Assembly: GCF_002101585.1 (NCBI RefSeq) | Contig: NZ_LQOT01000014.1 | Span: 1 to 64,000, forward strand | Reading direction: 5' to 3' | Source of the DNA: Mycolicibacter engbaekii | GTDB lineage: Bacteria; Actinomycetota; Actinomycetes; Mycobacteriales; Mycobacteriaceae | Length of the DNA: 64,000 bases | Part shown: positions 61,229 through 64,000 of the stretch, one piece after another | How positions within the stretch are numbered: position 1 is the first letter of the stretch | Layout: every line of letters starts with the position of its first letter | Translations under genes and position numbers: made by a program | The notes under the pieces: model-generated | The model's database searches: none | The model's input: only the letters and a program-made list of their open reading frames with translations | Told to the model about the DNA's origin: nothing

Positions 61229-62472
61229 GGCCGCGGCCCCTGTTCGACAAGGCCGGCCTGTGCCGCCTCCATCTCAAGTTCAGCGGGGGTGGGAGGCATC
61301 GGGGGACCGATAGCCGTCCAGGGTGCCTGCCCCATATCCGAATCGGGCCCGCGACCGACCACGCGTTCCTGCAGACGCCACAGCGCATACTTGATCGACC
61401 CGGCCATTTTGGCCCAGTCGTAGCGCTTCGGGCCGTGGAAGGCCGGGTCGCCCTTGAATCCGGCATCGGGCATCGAACCCCACACCAGGCGATCGATGCT
61501 GGCATGTACCGCCGCCCCGGTGCCCGCCGTGATCTTGATCATCGGCGCCATCAGCCGGTTCAGCGCGTACAGGCTGATGTCGGGATCGGTGGCCATGTCG
61601 TTCCAGGCGCTGGCGAGCACGTTGGCGTCCTTGACGAAACTGTGCCCCGAGTCGTCGGTGCCGGCGATCGACGGGAACCGGGCCAGTTGTCGGCTGGTGG
61701 CACCGAGTTGTTCGACGAGGTCGGCGATCTGGGTGGTGTTGTCAACCATCGTGTCGGTGGCTGGGCCCGCCGCGTTGAGCACGGCTGTGAGCGCCGCGCT
61801 GCGGGAGTCGAGGCGCTCTGCGAGCTGGCTGGTTTCACGCAGCGACGACTCGATCTCACCCGAACGGGCGTTGAGCTTTCGCAGCAGGTCGTTCGACTGG
61901 GTGATCAGTTTGCCGAGCGCCTGGCCCTGGTCGCCGGTCGCCTTCCCGGCGCCGTTGATGATGTTGGTGAAGTTCTGCACCGCGCCGCCGTTGACCAGCA
62001 GCGCCGCCGAACTCAACACCGACTCGACGGTGGCCGCAGAGGCGGTGGACTCCAGGCCGATCGTGTCGCCATCTGAGAGCAGCGGCGCCGACGGATCGAC
62101 CGGCACCGGCGGCTTGATCGCCACGAACACGTCACCGAGCGGTGTCGCCGAACGCAACTCAGCGGTGCTGCCCGCGGGAATCCGGACACCGTCCATAATG
62201 CGCAGTGTGGTGACGGCGGTGTAGTTGCGGGCGACCATCGACTCCATCTGACCGACGTCGGCGCCGGCAAGCTTGACCTTGGCGTGCCCGGGCAGGTTCA
62301 GGGCATTGCCGAACACCGCGGTGATCTGATAGCCGCCGCGGCCGATCCCCGGCGCCGGCAGTGGCAGGCTGTCCAGCCCACTGGTGCCGCACCCGGCCAC
62401 CGACGAGGCGATGACCGCGCCGCACAGCAGCGCTGCGGCGGTCCTCGGTGCCCTTCTCCATCGCGATGTCAC
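61225..62472 (-). CDS. mceE: MceE-type lipoprotein of the second mce operon
   Basis: A 415-aa MCE lipoprotein with a Sec signal and lipobox SSVAGC. It is followed by the MCE domain GYQITAVFGNALNLPGHAKVKLAGADVGQMESM and a coiled needle with repeated helices (GKLITQSNDLLRKLNARSGEIESSLRE). The conserved start GLDSLPLPAPG after the lipidated Cys is typical of Mce E subunits. GTG two bases after the MceD stop. It is predicted to seat the Mce complex through its lipid anchor. Confidence 0.88.
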   Translation of the reverse strand: MTSRWRRAPRTAAALLCGAVIASSVAGCGTSGLDSLPLPAPGIGRGGYQITAVFGNALNLPGHAKVKLAGADVGQMESMVARNYTAVTTLRIMDGVRIPAGSTAELRSATPLGDVFVAIKPPVPVDPSAPLLSDGDTIGLESTASAATVESVLSSAALLVNGGAVQNFTNIINGAGKATGDQGQALGKLITQSNDLLRKLNARSGEIESSLRETSQLAERLDSRSAALTAVLNAAGPATDTMVDNTTQIADLVEQLGATSRQLARFPSIAGTDDSGHSFVKDANVLASAWNDMATDPDISLYALNRLMAPMIKITAGTGAAVHASIDRLVWGSMPDAGFKGDPAFHGPKRYDWAKMAGSIKYALWRLQERVVGRGPDSDMGQAPWTAIGPPMPPTPAELEMEAAQAGLVEQGPRP

Positions 62473-62474
62473 GT

Positions 62475-63677
62475 CTACTGTCCCATCATCGAAAGTCCGT
62501 CGAGGATATAGGTAAGGCCGAAGTCCGGGCCGTAGTCAGCCAACGTTCCCGTGCCGCAACCCAACTGCCGAAGGTGCATCATGTTGCACATTTCTTTGGT
62601 GCTTTGGGTCTCGACGAGAATCTTGTCGACCAGTGCGTGCAGGCGGACCGCGCCGTTGTTGGTGTCGACGGCGTTGTAGAGGTTCTCCAACGTCATCGGC
62701 AGCACATTGATGAGCTCCGCCAGTTCGCGCCTTTTGTCCGCCATGGTCGTCAAGGCGATGTCACCGTTGATCACACTCTGCTTGAGGTGGTCCCGATTGG
62801 CCTGAATCAGCGATGTTGCCTGGGTCACGACCTCGTTGAGCATACGGCCGGTGCGCCCGGTCCCGAAGTCTTCATCGGCAAGCATCTGACTCAACTGCCG
62901 GGTGGTGGAACCGAATTGCCGCAACTTCGCGTCGTTGCGAGCCGCGGCGTCCATCAGGGAGCTGAGGTTGGTGATGATCGTCGTCAGCTGATCGCCGGTC
63001 GCCTCGCCGCGGTCGGAGCTGAGTCGTAGTGCGAGCGACAGCTCGCTCAACGCTGATTTGATCTGCTCGCCGTTGCCGTCGGCGATATCGGCACCGGCAT
63101 TGATCACGTCGGCCACTGGTCCGTTGCCCTTGCCGTCGCCGCCGAGGGACTTCGAAACCTTGTCCAGCATGTCCAGCACGCGGTCGAACGCGACGGGCGT
63201 CCGAGTGCGGTTCAAACCGATGGTGGAGTGGTTGGGCAGAACCGGTCCGCCGGTATAGGCCGGGGTCAGCTCGATCTGGCGTGCGGTCAGGATCGAGGTG
63301 TTGATGGTCACGGCGTTCACATCGGCGGGAATCTTCACCCGTCGGTCGACGCTGAGTTCAGCCTCGACGTATTCGCCCTTGGGAGTAACCTTTTTGACTT
63401 TGCCGACCGGCATACCGAGAACCGCTACGACATTGTCCTCGTAGAGCCCTGCGGCACTGTCGAATTGGGCTGTGACAGTGATATGTCCGCCGAATGGATT
63501 GAAGTGGTAGGCGGCCACAGCGCCGGCGACCAGTGCCCCCGCGACCAGCGCCGTCACCATGGCCTTGACGCCGCGCCGGCGCACCGGGGTGCCGGAAGGC
63601 TGGGCCACAGGAGTTGTGCGCTCCGTGTCGGCGGGCTCTTCGATCGGGTCGTCGGCGGTAGTCGGCGGCGCGCTCAT
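62475..63677 (-). CDS. mceD: MceD-type protein of the second mce operon
   Basis: A 400-aa MCE protein: disordered start of about 35 residues, membrane segment (AMVTALVAGALVAGAVAAYHF), and MCE domain TVTAQFDSAAGLYEDNVVAVLGMPVGKVKKV ... ILTARQIELTPAYTGG. The needle includes ALSELSLALRLSSDRGEATGDQLTTIITNLSSLMDAAARND. It is shorter than Mce1D and lacks its Pro-rich tail. ATG overlaps the MceC stop. Confidence 0.88.
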   Translation of the reverse strand: MSAPPTTADDPIEEPADTERTTPVAQPSGTPVRRRGVKAMVTALVAGALVAGAVAAYHFNPFGGHITVTAQFDSAAGLYEDNVVAVLGMPVGKVKKVTPKGEYVEAELSVDRRVKIPADVNAVTINTSILTARQIELTPAYTGGPVLPNHSTIGLNRTRTPVAFDRVLDMLDKVSKSLGGDGKGNGPVADVINAGADIADGNGEQIKSALSELSLALRLSSDRGEATGDQLTTIITNLSSLMDAAARNDAKLRQFGSTTRQLSQMLADEDFGTGRTGRMLNEVVTQATSLIQANRDHLKQSVINGDIALTTMADKRRELAELINVLPMTLENLYNAVDTNNGAVRLHALVDKILVETQSTKEMCNMMHLRQLGCGTGTLADYGPDFGLTYILDGLSMMGQ

Positions 63678-64000
63678 TTGCAGTCCTTGTAGTACTCAAT
63701 CATGCCGAATTGCTTGGCGCGTCCGCTGATCGCGCACATCCACGAGTCGTTCAGCAGACCGTTCCCGGCGAAGAACTCGATACCGGGCCCGTAGCCGGTC
63801 GCGTTGGTCGCCCCCCGCAACGCGGGTGGTGCGGCTTGGAGCACGCTGCGCACCAGGTCGTCATGTTGGCCGAGCATGTCGGACAGCGCACGAATGTTGG
63901 CCAGCATGTCGTCGAGCATCGACCGGTCCTTGACCACAACGTTGTTGAGCTGGCCGGCCAGAGTGGTCAGGGCCGACAACATGGCGTGGAAGGTGTTCTG
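63674..64000 (-). CDS. mceC: MceC-type protein of the second mce operon, C-terminal part only
   Basis: The frame stays open to the window edge, so only about the last 108 residues are seen: QNTFHAMLSALTTLAGQLNNVVVKDRS ... LLNDSWMCAISGRAKQFGMIEYYKDCK. A helical needle end is followed by a short two-Cys tail. Position before the MceD-type gene and the overlap of stop and start fit MceC. The start, anchor and MCE domain lie beyond the window. Confidence 0.82.
   Translation of the reverse strand, partial: QNTFHAMLSALTTLAGQLNNVVVKDRSMLDDMLANIRALSDMLGQHDDLVRSVLQAAPPALRGATNATGYGPGIEFFAGNGLLNDSWMCAISGRAKQFGMIEYYKDCK

Overview
The window is GC-rich actinobacterial DNA from a member of the Mycobacteriaceae. 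Marker content supports this: two Mce operons with YrbE-type permeases, TIGR00027-type methyltransferases, many TetR regulators, several P450s and leaderless-looking promoters. From the GNAT gene at 1.9 kb to the Mce-associated genes at 57.8 kb, the backbone follows the order of M. tuberculosis Rv0133-Rv0178 as I recall it: GNAT, TetR/cyp138/msrA, SnoaL-epimerase-DUF427, AlkA-like glycosylase, TetR, methyltransferase, SDR, ptpB, small ORF, TetR, FAD oxidase, adhE1, thioesterase, SRPBCC, fadD5, yrbE1AB, mce1A-F, mam1A-D. Several blocks interrupt that order, so this is a related but different species, which I cannot name.

Layout. 0-1.5 kb: two paralogous small membrane-anchored proteins (one truncated) and a VOC protein. 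1.5-1.9 kb: a gene-free stretch with nested hairpins. 1.9-9.6 kb: GNAT, nitronate monooxygenase, three tandem secreted alkaline-phosphatase-superfamily enzymes, DUF4185. 9.6-12.5 kb: TetR divergent from a ferredoxin-reductase/acyl desaturase pair. 12.5-15.1 kb: TetR, cyp138, msrA. 15.1-19.5 kb: inserted minus-strand operon (VOC, crotonase, TetR, hydrolase, P450). 19.6-30.4 kb: backbone genes, including a KstR-like box, ptpB and a 47-codon ORF. 30.4-41.0 kb: an inserted catabolic cluster with TetR, two thioesterases, an SMP-30-type hydrolase, P450, two dehydrogenases, an HpcH/HpaI aldolase and a Baeyer-Villiger monooxygenase. 41.0-57.8 kb: adhE1-like gene, then the complete mce1 operon, without an mce1R gene at its usual place. 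57.8-64 kb: a YoaK-like membrane protein, then the 3' part of a second mce operon on the opposite strand, running off the window end.

How the parts fit. The mce1 block encodes a lipid importer: YrbE permease, six Mce proteins, accessory Mam proteins and an acyl-CoA synthetase. Much of the rest fits lipid, steroid-like or cyclic-ketone catabolism. The 30-41 kb cluster is the best candidate for an undescribed pathway. It has enzymes for hydroxylation, alcohol oxidation, Baeyer-Villiger lactone formation, lactone or ester opening and C-C cleavage. Three of its transcription units share a TTTGTAAAG-centred promoter element, one of them directly upstream of its own TetR gene.

Functional and synteny statements come from motif reading and memory of the families. 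No database search was possible.
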